Notes: generated from the sequence alone by a model not told the origin. 64,000 nt of DNA from an uncultured Chryseobacterium sp. (GCA_913776245.1 CAJYLO010000020.1:108960-172959); one strand, 5' to 3'. Positions 31,698-41,322 are shown, counted from the stretch's first letter. Program-made: numbers and translations.

Positions 31698-32539
31698 TAC
31701 GCCTTTTAAAATTAGAATATCTCAAAAACCTGAATTACAACCCGTTCAGGATCTTTGCACTGCTGTATTTTCTTGTTCTCACTTTGCTGTTGTTTATTGG
31801 TCTGGTAGATTTTGATCTGGCAGGGCTGAAAGTTAATCTGAAAGAACAGGGAATGTATAATTTTCCGGGAATTTGGAACTTTACCACCTATATTGTCGGC
31901 CTGCTGAAGATTTTCCTGGGATGCATCATTGTATTTTCCATTTGTCAGGAATTCAGTAACAGGATGTTTAAACAAAACATCATTGATGGTCTCAGCAGAG
32001 AAGAATTTATAGCTTCCAAATTGCTTACAATTCTGGTTTTTACCATATTTTCTACATTGCTTGTTTTTGTTATTGCCCTTGTTTTGGGGAAGACTTATTC
32101 TGATACTCAGGATAGCGAATTAATTTTTAAGGAGATCTATTTTATTTTCAATTATTTTCTCAAATTATTTACATTCTTCACATTCTTGATGTTCTTGTCT
32201 GTTTTGTTCAGAAAATCGATTTTTGTGTTTCTCGGATTTTTTATGCTCTGGTTTGCGGAAGGCATTTTTTCCGGAATTGAAAAGTTTACGCTTTTAAAAA
32301 ATGTGGCGCAAAAGGATAAGGCACGAGTGATGCTGGAACATCATTTCATCAGTGATTATCTCCCTCTGGAAAGTATGTCTAGCCTGATTCCGAACCCATT
32401 GGTAAGAACGAAAATGGCACAGATGATCGGGATGGATTTTAAGTTTGAATATCCGGTTTCAAGTGTTATTGCGTGTGCGGTCTGGTCTTTAATTTTTATT
32501 GGCGGCAGCTATTTAATTCTTAAAAGAAAAGACTGGTAA
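31694..32539 (+). CDS. ABC transporter permease (ABC-2 type)
   Basis: 281 residues with six predicted helices (about 17-38, 62-85, 105-130, 150-170, 180-200, 250-275). It lacks an ATPase domain and partners the preceding ATP-binding protein, with a 4-bp gene overlap. An N-terminal MIRLLKLEYLKNLNYNPFR is typical of Bacteroidota ABC-2 permeases. Confidence 0.87.
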   Translation: MIRLLKLEYLKNLNYNPFRIFALLYFLVLTLLLFIGLVDFDLAGLKVNLKEQGMYNFPGIWNFTTYIVGLLKIFLGCIIVFSICQEFSNRMFKQNIIDGLSREEFIASKLLTILVFTIFSTLLVFVIALVLGKTYSDTQDSELIFKEIYFIFNYFLKLFTFFTFLMFLSVLFRKSIFVFLGFFMLWFAEGIFSGIEKFTLLKNVAQKDKARVMLEHHFISDYLPLESMSSLIPNPLVRTKMAQMIGMDFKFEYPVSSVIACAVWSLIFIGGSYLILKRKDW

Positions 32540-32726
32540 AAGCTTATTTTTCAATGGTTATATTTAATCATTCTATTTAACAAAAATGCTATTGAATTTT
32601 CGATAGCATTTCTTCATTAAAAAGACTATTTTTATTTTCAATAAATGCCTTATTTTAGAGGATTTACAATGCTTTTTTTTAACCCAACTTTAACGTTTAA
32701 AGTGTTGATTTTAACAATAAAACGGA

Positions 32727-32734
32727 TAATTTTG
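32727..32734 (+). promoter_or_regulatory. -7 box of the batC-batD operon, next to the start codon
   Basis: TAATTTTG is a perfect TAnnTTTG box ending 5 bases before the batC ATG. Transcription would begin within about two bases of the start codon, so the message is probably leaderless. Confidence 0.55.
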
Positions 32735-32739
32735 CATGG

Positions 32740-33471
32740 ATGGATTTTAGGTCTTTTCTAACCGCATTGGTTTGTTTATTTTTCACACAGTTTTTTGTAG
32801 CTCAGAAGAGTTACAATGCGCTTGTTTATGAGGGTAATAAAAAATTTGATGCGAAGGAATATAATGCTGCAACAGGGAAGTATCTTGAAGCTATCTCTGA
32901 AAAGAGCGGAAATTACACCGCTCACTACAATCTTGGCAATTCGCTTTACAAAAGTAAGAAGTATGAAGAAGCATCTGCAGAGTATCAGAAAGCTGTTGGA
33001 CTTACGAAAAGCAAATATGAGAAAGCCGCTGCATTATATAATCTTGGAAATGTTTCTATGCAGTCTAACAATCCGGAAAAGGCAGCCGATTTTTATAAGC
33101 AATCGCTGAAACAGGATCCTTATAACGAGGCTGTACGCAAAAATTATGAGATTGCTATGCTGAAGGATAAGGAAAAGAAAGAGCAGCAAAAGCAGAAAAA
33201 CAACGGAAAAGGAGGAGGAAAAGATCAGAAAGATCAGGATCAGTCCGGGAAAGGCAATCAGAAAAAGGACGAGCAGAACGGACAAGGCGACCAGCAGAAA
33301 GGTGAGAGCCAGGGAAAGCCAAACCAGCCTAAAAAACAAGAAAATAAAATACCTGAAGAGGCAGAAAATACAATACTGCGGGATATAGAAAACCGGGAAA
33401 AGGAAACCGCAAGAAGAATTTTAAACAAAAGAGCCAATTCGATGCCGCAAAGCAACGAAAAGGACTGGTAA
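32740..33471 (+). CDS. batC: BatC-like TPR protein
   Basis: 243 residues. A signal sequence or membrane anchor (SFLTALVCLFFTQFFVAQ) is followed by three TPRs (about 25-140), including YTAHYNLGNSLYKSKKYEEA and AALYNLGNVSMQSNNPEKAA. Residues 145-215 are Lys/Gln/Gly-rich low complexity. Bat proteins are aerotolerance/envelope proteins of Bacteroidota. batD overlaps its stop (TAATG). The VWA-domain genes batA and batB and moxR, normally adjacent, are absent here. Confidence 0.85.
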   Translation: MDFRSFLTALVCLFFTQFFVAQKSYNALVYEGNKKFDAKEYNAATGKYLEAISEKSGNYTAHYNLGNSLYKSKKYEEASAEYQKAVGLTKSKYEKAAALYNLGNVSMQSNNPEKAADFYKQSLKQDPYNEAVRKNYEIAMLKDKEKKEQQKQKNNGKGGGKDQKDQDQSGKGNQKKDEQNGQGDQQKGESQGKPNQPKKQENKIPEEAENTILRDIENREKETARRILNKRANSMPQSNEKDW

Positions 33472-35210
33472 TGATAAAAAAAAGTTTATACATATTATCC
33501 ATTCTGGCATCGTATTTTTCGCTTGCCCAGGTCAATCTTTACTCGGAAGTCAATACGAAGGAAGCCCGTGTCAATAATCCTTTTGTTTTTACTGTTGTAC
33601 TGGAGATTTTCGGGGAAGATCTGATCCAGGAAACACCAATCAAGCTTCCTGACTTTTCAAAATTTGATTATGCCGTTTCTTCCGAGCAAAGCACTTTCAT
33701 AGATCCTGTCAAAAAAATCAGGATCAACCAGATTATTTGCCAGATCTCTCTGGATCCGAAACAGGCCGGAAATCTCCGTGTAGGTTCTGCTCTGGTAAAA
33801 GTGAATGGGAAGATCTATAAAACGGAACCGATTGATATCAACGTTAAGGAAGCCGACAAAAAGCCGCTTGCCAGCAATACAAATCCTGCCAAAAATATGT
33901 ACGTGAATATGCAGGTTTCTGACAGGGATGTCTACAAAAACGAGCCTGTTATCGGCGTTATTAAAGCATATTCAAAAAATATATCTGGATTTCGTCATCT
34001 GGAGCCGGCAAGATTTGAACCCGCAAAAAATTTCGCTATAAGATCTATTGCTAATTTTGATGAATCTATTGAAGAGTCTGATAATGATTTTTCTTCCCAG
34101 GTTATTGCTATGTTCGTGATTGTGCCCAAAGTAGCCGGCATAATGGAAATTCCGCCTGCGGAAGTTCCCTTTAAAAATCATAAAAGCGAGCTGGTGTCCA
34201 ATAAAGTGAAAATCAACGTGAGAAAACTTCCTGAAGGTGCGCCTGTCCATTATAATAATGCTGTTGGAAAATATGATTTTAAGATTGATTTTGTGGACAA
34301 AAACAAGGAAAATTTTGAGATCAACAAAGCATTTAATATCAGTGTGAAGGTGAGTGGGAATGGTAATCTCTCCCCATCAATTTTGCCAAAAATCCTTCCT
34401 TCTCCGGAATACGAAGTCTTTGAACCAAAAATTATCAATAATTCCATCCCGACATCCGGGGGTATTGAAGGAGAAGTGGAAGCGCAATATGTCATCATCC
34501 CGAAAAAACGCGGGGATATCAGAATATCAACCGAAGATTTTTCTTATTTTGACCCCAAAGAAGAAAAATACGTTGAAGTCGGACAAAGATTTCTGATGCT
34601 AAAAGCAGTTACTCCACAGGATATTGCCAATTCCAAGTCGACTCTGCAAAAAGTCAATGAATATACCAATAATGTGTTGGATAAAGTTGATTCCCAGGTG
34701 ATAAGCACTCAGAAACTGAAGATCAAAGAACATAAAAGTGTCAATTGGTCAGGCATCGTTGGAAATCTGATTATTGTTCTTGTGGGTGGGCTTATATTCA
34801 TTTATTTTTCCAGAAAATACAAAGAAAAGAAAAGATTGCAAGCTTCCAGAGAGACAAATCTTAAGCAGCCAATTGTTAATATAGAAGAAACGGAAGCACT
34901 CCTCAGAAACAAGGCAGATTTTGATACCAATTCTTATTTGAGCTATCTGGGAAGAATGTTGGATGAGGATAATCAGAGCCGGTTTTATGATGCTTTTGAG
35001 ACCTTAAAGTCCGACGCAGACCAATATTGTCTGAATCATTATTCATCAGATTTTTCAGAATATCTGAGGTCCAAAGCAGGAAGCAGTTATTATGAAAAAT
35101 ACAGTAAGCTGCTTACAACTATTAGTATAGAAAAGTATTCTCCTTTTTCTTCAAAAGAAAAACTGCAGGATATTTTTAGAGAAATAGAGGAAGTCTATAA
35201 ACTCCTTTAA
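33471..35210 (+). CDS. batD: BatD-like membrane protein (oxygen-tolerance family)
   Basis: 579 residues. A signal peptide (LYILSILASYFSLAQ) precedes a long periplasmic region of Ig-like beta domains (about 20-420). NLYSEVNTKEARVNNPFVFT and KRGDIRISTEDFSYFDPKE are typical BatD segments. One transmembrane helix (about 428-448, GIVGNLIIVLVGGLIFIYF) and a cytoplasmic tail of 130 residues follow. Its ATG overlaps the batC stop by one base. Confidence 0.88.
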   Translation: MIKKSLYILSILASYFSLAQVNLYSEVNTKEARVNNPFVFTVVLEIFGEDLIQETPIKLPDFSKFDYAVSSEQSTFIDPVKKIRINQIICQISLDPKQAGNLRVGSALVKVNGKIYKTEPIDINVKEADKKPLASNTNPAKNMYVNMQVSDRDVYKNEPVIGVIKAYSKNISGFRHLEPARFEPAKNFAIRSIANFDESIEESDNDFSSQVIAMFVIVPKVAGIMEIPPAEVPFKNHKSELVSNKVKINVRKLPEGAPVHYNNAVGKYDFKIDFVDKNKENFEINKAFNISVKVSGNGNLSPSILPKILPSPEYEVFEPKIINNSIPTSGGIEGEVEAQYVIIPKKRGDIRISTEDFSYFDPKEEKYVEVGQRFLMLKAVTPQDIANSKSTLQKVNEYTNNVLDKVDSQVISTQKLKIKEHKSVNWSGIVGNLIIVLVGGLIFIYFSRKYKEKKRLQASRETNLKQPIVNIEETEALLRNKADFDTNSYLSYLGRMLDEDNQSRFYDAFETLKSDADQYCLNHYSSDFSEYLRSKAGSSYYEKYSKLLTTISIEKYSPFSSKEKLQDIFREIEEVYKLL

Positions 35211-35231
35211 GGAATTATCAATTATATTTCT

Positions 35232-35239
35232 TATTTTTG
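35232..35239 (+). promoter_or_regulatory. -7 box of marC
   Basis: TATTTTTG, a perfect match, lies 22 bases before the marC ATG. It shows marC can be transcribed separately from batCD. Confidence 0.6.
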
Positions 35240-35261
35240 CGAAATCTTTAAAGTAATAATT

Positions 35262-35864
35262 ATGGAATTTTTAGAACAATTTTCTGTCAAGGAAACAATG
35301 ACTGCTTTTATGGTTTTATTTGCTGTTATTGATATTCTTGGATCTGTGCCAATAATTGTTTCGCTGAGACAAAAGTTCGGAAGAATAGAATCTGAGAAAG
35401 CTGCGATAGTTGCAGGATTGCTAATGATTTCATTCTTATTCATAGGAAATAATATTCTGAAATTCATTGGTGTGGATGTCAATTCATTTGCAATTGCCGG
35501 TGCTTTTGTTATTTTCATCATCGCGATAGAAATGATTCTGGGAATTGAAATTCATAAAACCAATCAGCCGCAGGCTGCTTCTATTGTTCCGATTGCATTT
35601 CCGCTCATTGCCGGTGCTGGTACATTGACGACAACGCTCTCACTAAGAGCTGAATATCACGATATCAATATCATTTGTGGCATTGTACTTAATACGATTC
35701 TTGTTTATGTCGTTCTGAGGCTTGCGCCCTGGATTGAGCGAAAAATGGGTGAGGGTTCATTGCAGGTTTTGCAAAAAGTTTTCGGAATTGTGCTTTTGGC
35801 AATCTCTATTAAATTATTTACTGCTAACTTTGCACAACTGTTTCAAAATTATATTCATTTCTAA
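35262..35864 (+). CDS. marC: MarC family integral membrane protein
   Basis: 200 residues with six predicted helices. FAVIDILGSVPIIVSL at about 20-36 and IAFPLIAGAGTLTTTLSL at about 110-127 are family signatures. MarC proteins were once thought to be multidrug resistance proteins; their true function is unclear. A small two-helix protein follows 11 bp later, so they are probably co-transcribed. Confidence 0.9.
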   Translation: MEFLEQFSVKETMTAFMVLFAVIDILGSVPIIVSLRQKFGRIESEKAAIVAGLLMISFLFIGNNILKFIGVDVNSFAIAGAFVIFIIAIEMILGIEIHKTNQPQAASIVPIAFPLIAGAGTLTTTLSLRAEYHDINIICGIVLNTILVYVVLRLAPWIERKMGEGSLQVLQKVFGIVLLAISIKLFTANFAQLFQNYIHF

Positions 35865-35875
35865 TATCAGAAATT

Positions 35876-36070
35876 ATGAAAACGTTTTATAAAGTATTTT
35901 TAGTTTTATTCATCATATTCATCGGGATCAATATCTATGCAATTGACTGGAGATCCGGTTTTTTTGATGAGGATAATACCAAGTTCATATTCTCTATTTC
36001 AGCGGGCATCCTGGGTGTTATAGTCGTTTACATCCTTCATACCTGGAGTAAGCTGGCAGAAAAAAGATAA
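35876..36070 (+). CDS. Small two-helix membrane protein
   Basis: 64 residues, two predicted helices (about 6-24 and 38-56) joined by an acidic loop (WRSGFFDEDNTKF). It has a positively charged C-terminus. It follows marC by 11 bp and ends at a strong terminator. No family recognised. Confidence 0.75.
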   Translation: MKTFYKVFLVLFIIFIGINIYAIDWRSGFFDEDNTKFIFSISAGILGVIVVYILHTWSKLAEKR

Positions 36071-36106
36071 AAAAAACGCTTCAGATTTCTGAAGCGTTTT
36101 TTTTTA
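36070..36106. terminator. Bidirectional terminator after marC and the small membrane protein
   Basis: AAAAACGCTTCAGA (36072-36085) and TCTGAAGCGTTTTT (36088-36101) form a perfect 14-bp stem with a 2-base loop, A-rich left and T-rich right. It also ends the converging minus-strand gene. Confidence 0.88.
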
Positions 36107-36343
36107 ATTCATTTCGGAAAGTGCATTTCTCAGAAACTGAATACCTGTTTTGTTAATTTTATGCTGTGATGGTTTACTATCCCATTGAGAAAGGATTTCT
36201 TCCACAAGTTCATCTTCGCATTCGTATCGGTCTTCGTCATCAAACATCACGGTTCTTGCAAAATGAATGAGTTCATCTTTACTAAGTTCTTCGGACAGAA
36301 ACCGGTCACAGATTTTTATTAATTCTGTTTTAGTTATGATCAT
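36104..36343 (-). CDS. Small acidic protein of unknown function
   Basis: 79 residues from the ATG at 36343 (an in-frame extension to 36397 would overlap the acyl-CoA ligase gene). It is helical and acidic, with FARTVMFDDEDRYECEDELVEEILSQWD across residues 26-53. No membrane helix. It lies just downstream of the acyl-CoA ligase gene on the same strand. Function unknown. Confidence 0.65.
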   Translation of the reverse strand: MIITKTELIKICDRFLSEELSKDELIHFARTVMFDDEDRYECEDELVEEILSQWDSKPSQHKINKTGIQFLRNALSEMN

Positions 36344-36374
36344 TGATATTTTAGTTAATGGTTCAATGTAAATA

Positions 36375-38132
36375 CTATCTGTCATAAAGTTTATCATATA
36401 ATCTGATAAAATGTTCCTTTATAGCTTTCCTTTTTAATTTCAGAGTAGGAGTTAGCAAACCATTATCTTCAGTCCATATTTCCGGGGTTAGCTCAATTTT
36501 TTTGACCTGTTCCCATTTTCCGAGATGTGCATTTATTTTAGAAATTTCTTTTTCGATCTCAGCTTTCAGCTCTTTAGAACTGGCAATTTCTTCAGGTGAA
36601 CTGCCGATATTGAGATTGTTTTTTGAAGCCCAGCTTTTAACGAATTCAAAGTCTGGCTGAACTAAAGCTGTAGGCATTTTCTCACCGTCACCTACAACCA
36701 TGATCTGCTCAATGAATTGTGATGCTTTTGCAAGATTTTCAATGACCTGAGGTGCCACATATTTTCCTCCGGAAGTTTTGAACATCTCTTTTTTCCGGTC
36801 TGTGATGAAAAGAAAGTTGTCTTTATCCAGCATTCCGATGTCACCGGTTCTGAAATAGCCGTCTTCTGTAAAAGCCTCCTTCGTTTGCTTTTCATCTTTG
36901 TAATAACCTTGTGTTACGGTTGGCCCTTTTACGGTAATTTCGCCGTCTTCCTGTATTTTTACATCAATGTTTTTTATAGGTCTTCCAACAGATCCAAGCT
37001 TGGTATGCTCAAAGCTGTTAACAGCAATTACAGGTGAGGTTTCTGTTAGTCCGTAACCTTCCAGAATAGGGATTCCCGCTGCATGAAACATCGTGTTAAG
37101 ACGTTGTGATAATGCAGCAGAGCCGGAAACCAATGTAATGATATTGCCGCCTAAACCTTCTCTCCATTTGCTGAACACCAATTTATCCGCTATAATATGA
37201 GCCAGGGATTTAGAATCACCGATTTTATATTTTTCGGCTACTTTAAGTGACCATAGAAATATTTTAGATTTTATACCGCCAGCTTCCGTTCCGCGTTTAT
37301 AGATTGCATCATAAACTTTTTCCACCATTCTCGGGACCACCGTCATATATTGCGGTTTTATTTCTTTCAGGTTTTCACTTAGTTTCTCGTTGCTTTCCGC
37401 AAAATAGATAGAAATTCCATTAGTTGTAAATAGATAGAGAATCATTCTTTCATATACGTGGCAAAGCGGAAGAAAGCTAAGGCCTTTGTTCTTGGAATCT
37501 TTATGTGGAACTCTGTCTTCGCAGCCTAAAACATCAGATACAATGTTTTTGTGTGTAAGCATTACGCCTTTTGGCTTTCCTGTGGTTCCGGAAGTGTAGA
37601 TAATGGACGCCAGATCATCTTCTGATATCGAATCTTTCAAGGCTTCCACTTCCTGCTGATTATCGGTTCCTTTTCCGGATTCTAGTAATTCTTTCCAGTT
37701 TTTAGCATTCCTGACGTTATCGAATGTAAAGATATCTTTCAGTTCCGGCAGTTGATTTTTTATTGAATTGATTTTGTCAAACAATTGTTCATCGGAAACA
37801 ATACAGATTTTTGACCCGGAATTTTCCAGATTGTACACGCAGTCTTCGGAAGATATGGAGGGATAAATCGGAACTGTAACAGCGCCAATCTGTAAAGCCG
37901 CCTGATCAAAAAAACACCATTCAACTCTGTTTGTGGATGTGATGAGCCCGATTCTGTCGCCTTTCCTGATGCCGTATTTTAAAAGCGCCCTGGACAGCTG
38001 GTTGGTAATCCTGATGTATTCATCCGTAGATATCTTCTCCCATTTTCCATTTCTTTTGTCGCATACGAAATCATCTTTTTCGAAATGTTCTTTCGAATAG
38101 TAGGGAATATCGAAAATCCTTTTTACTTCCAT
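36375..38132 (-). CDS. Long-chain fatty acid-CoA ligase, downstream tandem copy
   Basis: 585 residues. It activates fatty acids to acyl-CoA with ATP. AMP-binding motif IIYTSGTTGKPKGVMLTH, then EGYGLTETSPVIAVNS, and FRTGDIGMLDKDNFLFITDR near the C-terminal domain. It is colinear with the ligase at 38240, sharing long identical stretches, so it is a tandem duplicate. It has its own -7 box and the upstream copy has its own terminator, so the two are transcribed separately. Confidence 0.92.
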   Translation of the reverse strand: MEVKRIFDIPYYSKEHFEKDDFVCDKRNGKWEKISTDEYIRITNQLSRALLKYGIRKGDRIGLITSTNRVEWCFFDQAALQIGAVTVPIYPSISSEDCVYNLENSGSKICIVSDEQLFDKINSIKNQLPELKDIFTFDNVRNAKNWKELLESGKGTDNQQEVEALKDSISEDDLASIIYTSGTTGKPKGVMLTHKNIVSDVLGCEDRVPHKDSKNKGLSFLPLCHVYERMILYLFTTNGISIYFAESNEKLSENLKEIKPQYMTVVPRMVEKVYDAIYKRGTEAGGIKSKIFLWSLKVAEKYKIGDSKSLAHIIADKLVFSKWREGLGGNIITLVSGSAALSQRLNTMFHAAGIPILEGYGLTETSPVIAVNSFEHTKLGSVGRPIKNIDVKIQEDGEITVKGPTVTQGYYKDEKQTKEAFTEDGYFRTGDIGMLDKDNFLFITDRKKEMFKTSGGKYVAPQVIENLAKASQFIEQIMVVGDGEKMPTALVQPDFEFVKSWASKNNLNIGSSPEEIASSKELKAEIEKEISKINAHLGKWEQVKKIELTPEIWTEDNGLLTPTLKLKRKAIKEHFIRLYDKLYDR

Positions 38133-38165
38133 TGAATGTTAAATTTTTTAAACCGACGTTTAGCG

Positions 38166-38173
38166 CAAATATA
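38166..38173 (-). promoter_or_regulatory. -7 box of the downstream acyl-CoA ligase gene
   Basis: The plus strand CAAATATA is TATATTTG on the minus strand, 33 bases before the ATG at 38132. Confidence 0.5.
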
Positions 38174-38209
38174 AATAAATAAGAAGTTTCCGGGCGTTAA
38201 TATTTACAT

Positions 38210-38235
38210 AAAAAAAGCTATCCTGTGGATAGCTT
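38210..38235 (-). terminator. Terminator between the tandem acyl-CoA ligase genes
   Basis: AGCTATCC (38216-38223) pairs with GGATAGCT (38227-38234) around TGT. The A-run on the left is a T-run on the minus strand. Confidence 0.75.
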
Positions 38236-38239
38236 ATGA

Positions 38240-40009
38240 TTAATCTTTATACATTCTGTCATACAGATCCTGGAATTCTGCTTTAATAGCTTTTCTTTTC
38301 AGTTTGAGCGTGGGTGTAAGCAGTCCGTCATCTATGGTCCAGACTTTTGGTGTCAGTTCAATTTTTTTGATCTGTTCCCATTTTCCAAGATGTTCATTGA
38401 TCTTTTCAATTTCTTTTTCAATTCTTGATTTGATAGCAGGATTAGCCGCGATCTCTTTATGGGAATCAATGACTTTTACATTATGCAATTCGGCCCAGTT
38501 TTTAGCAAAGGCAAAATCCGGCTGAACTAAAGCGCAAGGCATTTTTTCACCATCACCAACCACCATAATCTGTTCAATGAATTTGGAAGCTTTAGCCAGG
38601 TTTTCAATCACCTGTGGCGCAACAAATTTTCCTCCGGAAGTTTTGAACATTTCTTTTTTCCTGTCTGTAATAAAAAGAAAATTATCCTCATCCAGATGGC
38701 CGATGTCACCGGTTCTGAAATAGCCGTCATCAGTGAATGCTTCCTTGGTTTTTTCTTCGTCTTTGTAGTAACCTTCAAAAACGGAAGGCCCTTTTACCAC
38801 AATTTCTCCATCAGATTCTATTCTGACTTTTAAATTTTCCAGTGGAACACCGACTGAACCAACTTTTACTTTTCCAAAGCTGTTCACAGAGATTACCGGA
38901 GACGTTTCCGTCAATCCATAGCCTTCCAAAATCGGGATTCCTGCGGCGTGAAACATTGTATTGAGCCTTCTGGATAAAGCAGCCGAACCGGAAACCAATG
39001 TAATCAGATTTCCGCCAAGACCTTCTCTCCATTTTTTGAAAACCAGTTTGTCCGCAATGGTGTGCATAAAGGATTTTGGTTTTCCTAACTCGTATTTTTC
39101 GGCAATGCCTAATGACCAGAGAAAGATCTTGGATTTTAATCCGCCGGCCGAAGTTCCTTTGTTATAAATAGAGTCGTAAACTTTTTCTACTAATCTGGGA
39201 ACAACGGTCATATACTGAGGCTTCACTTCTTTCACATTTTCGCCGATTTTTTCGATGCTTTCTGCAAAATAGATCGAAATTCCGTTGCTTACATAAAGAT
39301 AAAAAATCATCCTTTCGAAAACGTGGCAAATCGGAAGAAAGCTTAATGATTTTACTTCTTTATAATCAAGATTTTTATCTTTAGGAATTCTTGGTGTGCT
39401 CGCTGTGACATTAGAAACCAGGTTGTTATGCGTGAGCTGAACACCTTTTGGCTTTCCTGTGGTTCCGGAAGTGTAAATAATGGTGGCAAGATCTTCCGGA
39501 TTGATAGAATTGGCCAGATCATCAACTTCAATCTGAGTTGCATCATTTTCGCCAAGATCCAGAATCTCGTTCCAGTTTGGAGCTCCATCGATTTCATCGA
39601 AAGTAAAAACTCCTACCAATGAAGGAATCTGAGGCTTGGCTTTAGTTATTTTTTTATATAACTCCGCATCAGAAACAAAGCAATATTTGATTTCGGAGTT
39701 GTTGAAGATATAAACATAATCTTCAGCAGAAATTGTTGGATAAACCGGAACAGTGACCACGCCAATCTGTGAAATTCCCAGATCCATTACTGCCCATTCT
39801 GTCCTGTTATTAGAAGTGATGAGTCCTATTTTATCGCCAGGCTTTATACCAAGTTTCAAAAGTCCTCTTGAGATTTTATTTCCCTGGTTGATGAATTCGA
39901 GCGTAGAAGTTTTTATCCAGTTTCCGTTTTTTTTGGTTACAAGACAGTCTTCTTTCGGAAATTTTTCCAGCGCAAGAGCAGCAAAGTCAAAAATTCTTTT
40001 AACGTTCAT
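38240..40009 (-). CDS. Long-chain fatty acid-CoA ligase, upstream tandem copy
   Basis: 589 residues. AMP-binding motif IIYTSGTTGKPKGVQLTH at about 183-200, EGYGLTETSPVISVNS, and FRTGDIGHLDEDNFLFITDR. It belongs to the ACSL-like branch with SFLPICHVFERMIFY in the middle. An acyl-CoA dehydrogenase gene lies divergently 148 bp upstream, so fatty acid activation and oxidation are grouped. Substrate chain length cannot be read. Confidence 0.92.
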   Translation of the reverse strand: MNVKRIFDFAALALEKFPKEDCLVTKKNGNWIKTSTLEFINQGNKISRGLLKLGIKPGDKIGLITSNNRTEWAVMDLGISQIGVVTVPVYPTISAEDYVYIFNNSEIKYCFVSDAELYKKITKAKPQIPSLVGVFTFDEIDGAPNWNEILDLGENDATQIEVDDLANSINPEDLATIIYTSGTTGKPKGVQLTHNNLVSNVTASTPRIPKDKNLDYKEVKSLSFLPICHVFERMIFYLYVSNGISIYFAESIEKIGENVKEVKPQYMTVVPRLVEKVYDSIYNKGTSAGGLKSKIFLWSLGIAEKYELGKPKSFMHTIADKLVFKKWREGLGGNLITLVSGSAALSRRLNTMFHAAGIPILEGYGLTETSPVISVNSFGKVKVGSVGVPLENLKVRIESDGEIVVKGPSVFEGYYKDEEKTKEAFTDDGYFRTGDIGHLDEDNFLFITDRKKEMFKTSGGKFVAPQVIENLAKASKFIEQIMVVGDGEKMPCALVQPDFAFAKNWAELHNVKVIDSHKEIAANPAIKSRIEKEIEKINEHLGKWEQIKKIELTPKVWTIDDGLLTPTLKLKRKAIKAEFQDLYDRMYKD

Positions 40010-40157
40010 AAAATATTCTTATTAAAATATTATTAAAATTCAGTTTACATTATCGTAAATATAATTTTTTTTTCCAAGATTACAAAATGTTATATTTTCC
40101 TTTGAAATTTTCTCAAAAAGTTTAAATTTACGGACGAAAAATATAATCAAAATTTTT

Positions 40158-41300
40158 ATGGATTTCAATTTAACAGAAGAACAACTGATGATACAGCAGG
40201 CCGCAAGAGATTTTGCACAGGCAGAGCTTTTACCAGGTGTTATAGAAAGAGATGACCAGCAGAAATTTCCGTATGATGCTGTAAGAAAAATGGGAGAGAT
40301 GGGCTTTCTCGGGATGATGGTGGATCCGAAATATGGTGGCGCTGGGTTAGACAGTCTTTCTTACGTGCTTGCAATGGAAGAAATTGCTAAGGTTGATGCT
40401 TCTGCTGCAGTTGTAATGTCAGTAAATAACTCTTTGGTTTGCGCAGGGTTGGAAAAATTCTGTAATGAAGAGCAAAAAATGAAATATCTGAAGCCTCTGG
40501 CAAGCGGTGAGGTGATTGGTGCATTTGCGCTATCCGAGCCGGAAGCCGGATCTGACGCTACTTCCCAGTCTACAACAGCCGAAGATAAAGGTGATTATTA
40601 CCTTCTCAACGGAACTAAAAACTGGATTACCAATGGTGGAAACGCTACATATTATATTGTCATTGCACAAACCAATCCGGAGAAAAAGCATAAGGGCATC
40701 AATGCTTTTATTGTGGAAAAAGGTTGGGACGGTTTTGTTGTCGGAAAGAAAGAAGATAAATTGGGAATCCGCGGAAGTGATACCCATTCTTTGATGTTTA
40801 CGGATGTTAAAGTTCCAAAGGAAAACAGAATTGGAGAAGATGGGTTTGGGTTCAACTTTGCGATGGCTGTGCTGAATGGCGGTAGAATTGGGATTGCTTC
40901 CCAGGCATTAGGAATTGCTTCCGGTGCTTACGAACTGTCTCTGAAATATGCCAAAGAAAGAAAATCTTTCGGAACGGAAATCATTAACCATCAGGCTATT
41001 GCTTTCAAGCTTGCAGATATGCACACCAGCATTATGGCAGCAAGAATGCTGATCTATAAAGCAGCTGCTGAAAAAGATGAAGGAAAAGATATCTCGGAAA
41101 GCGGCGCAATGGCAAAACTGTACGCTTCTCAGGTCGCAATGGATACCACTATTGAAGCAGTTCAGATCCACGGTGGCTATGGTTATGTAAAGGAATATCA
41201 CGTAGAAAGAATGATGCGCGACGCAAAAATCACGCAGATTTATGAAGGGACTTCAGAAATCCAGAAAATTGTAATTTCAAGATCAATTGCAAAAAAATAA
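40158..41300 (+). CDS. Acyl-CoA dehydrogenase
   Basis: 380 residues, the short-chain/butyryl type. It oxidises acyl-CoA to enoyl-CoA with FAD. FALSEPEAGSDATSQSTTA and WITNGGNATYYIVIAQT bind FAD. QIYEGTSEIQKIVISRSIAKK at the C-terminus (positions about 358-378) holds the catalytic Glu. The electron transfer flavoprotein genes are not nearby. It is divergent from two acyl-CoA ligases. Confidence 0.94.
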   Translation: MDFNLTEEQLMIQQAARDFAQAELLPGVIERDDQQKFPYDAVRKMGEMGFLGMMVDPKYGGAGLDSLSYVLAMEEIAKVDASAAVVMSVNNSLVCAGLEKFCNEEQKMKYLKPLASGEVIGAFALSEPEAGSDATSQSTTAEDKGDYYLLNGTKNWITNGGNATYYIVIAQTNPEKKHKGINAFIVEKGWDGFVVGKKEDKLGIRGSDTHSLMFTDVKVPKENRIGEDGFGFNFAMAVLNGGRIGIASQALGIASGAYELSLKYAKERKSFGTEIINHQAIAFKLADMHTSIMAARMLIYKAAAEKDEGKDISESGAMAKLYASQVAMDTTIEAVQIHGGYGYVKEYHVERMMRDAKITQIYEGTSEIQKIVISRSIAKK

Positions 41301-41322
41301 TTCAACCCGAATTTTAAAATAT

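Noticed and set aside
33034..33455. Minus-strand frames inside batC
   Set aside because: They are reverse-strand shadows of the Lys/Gln/Gly-rich region of batC and have low-complexity Leu/Phe composition.
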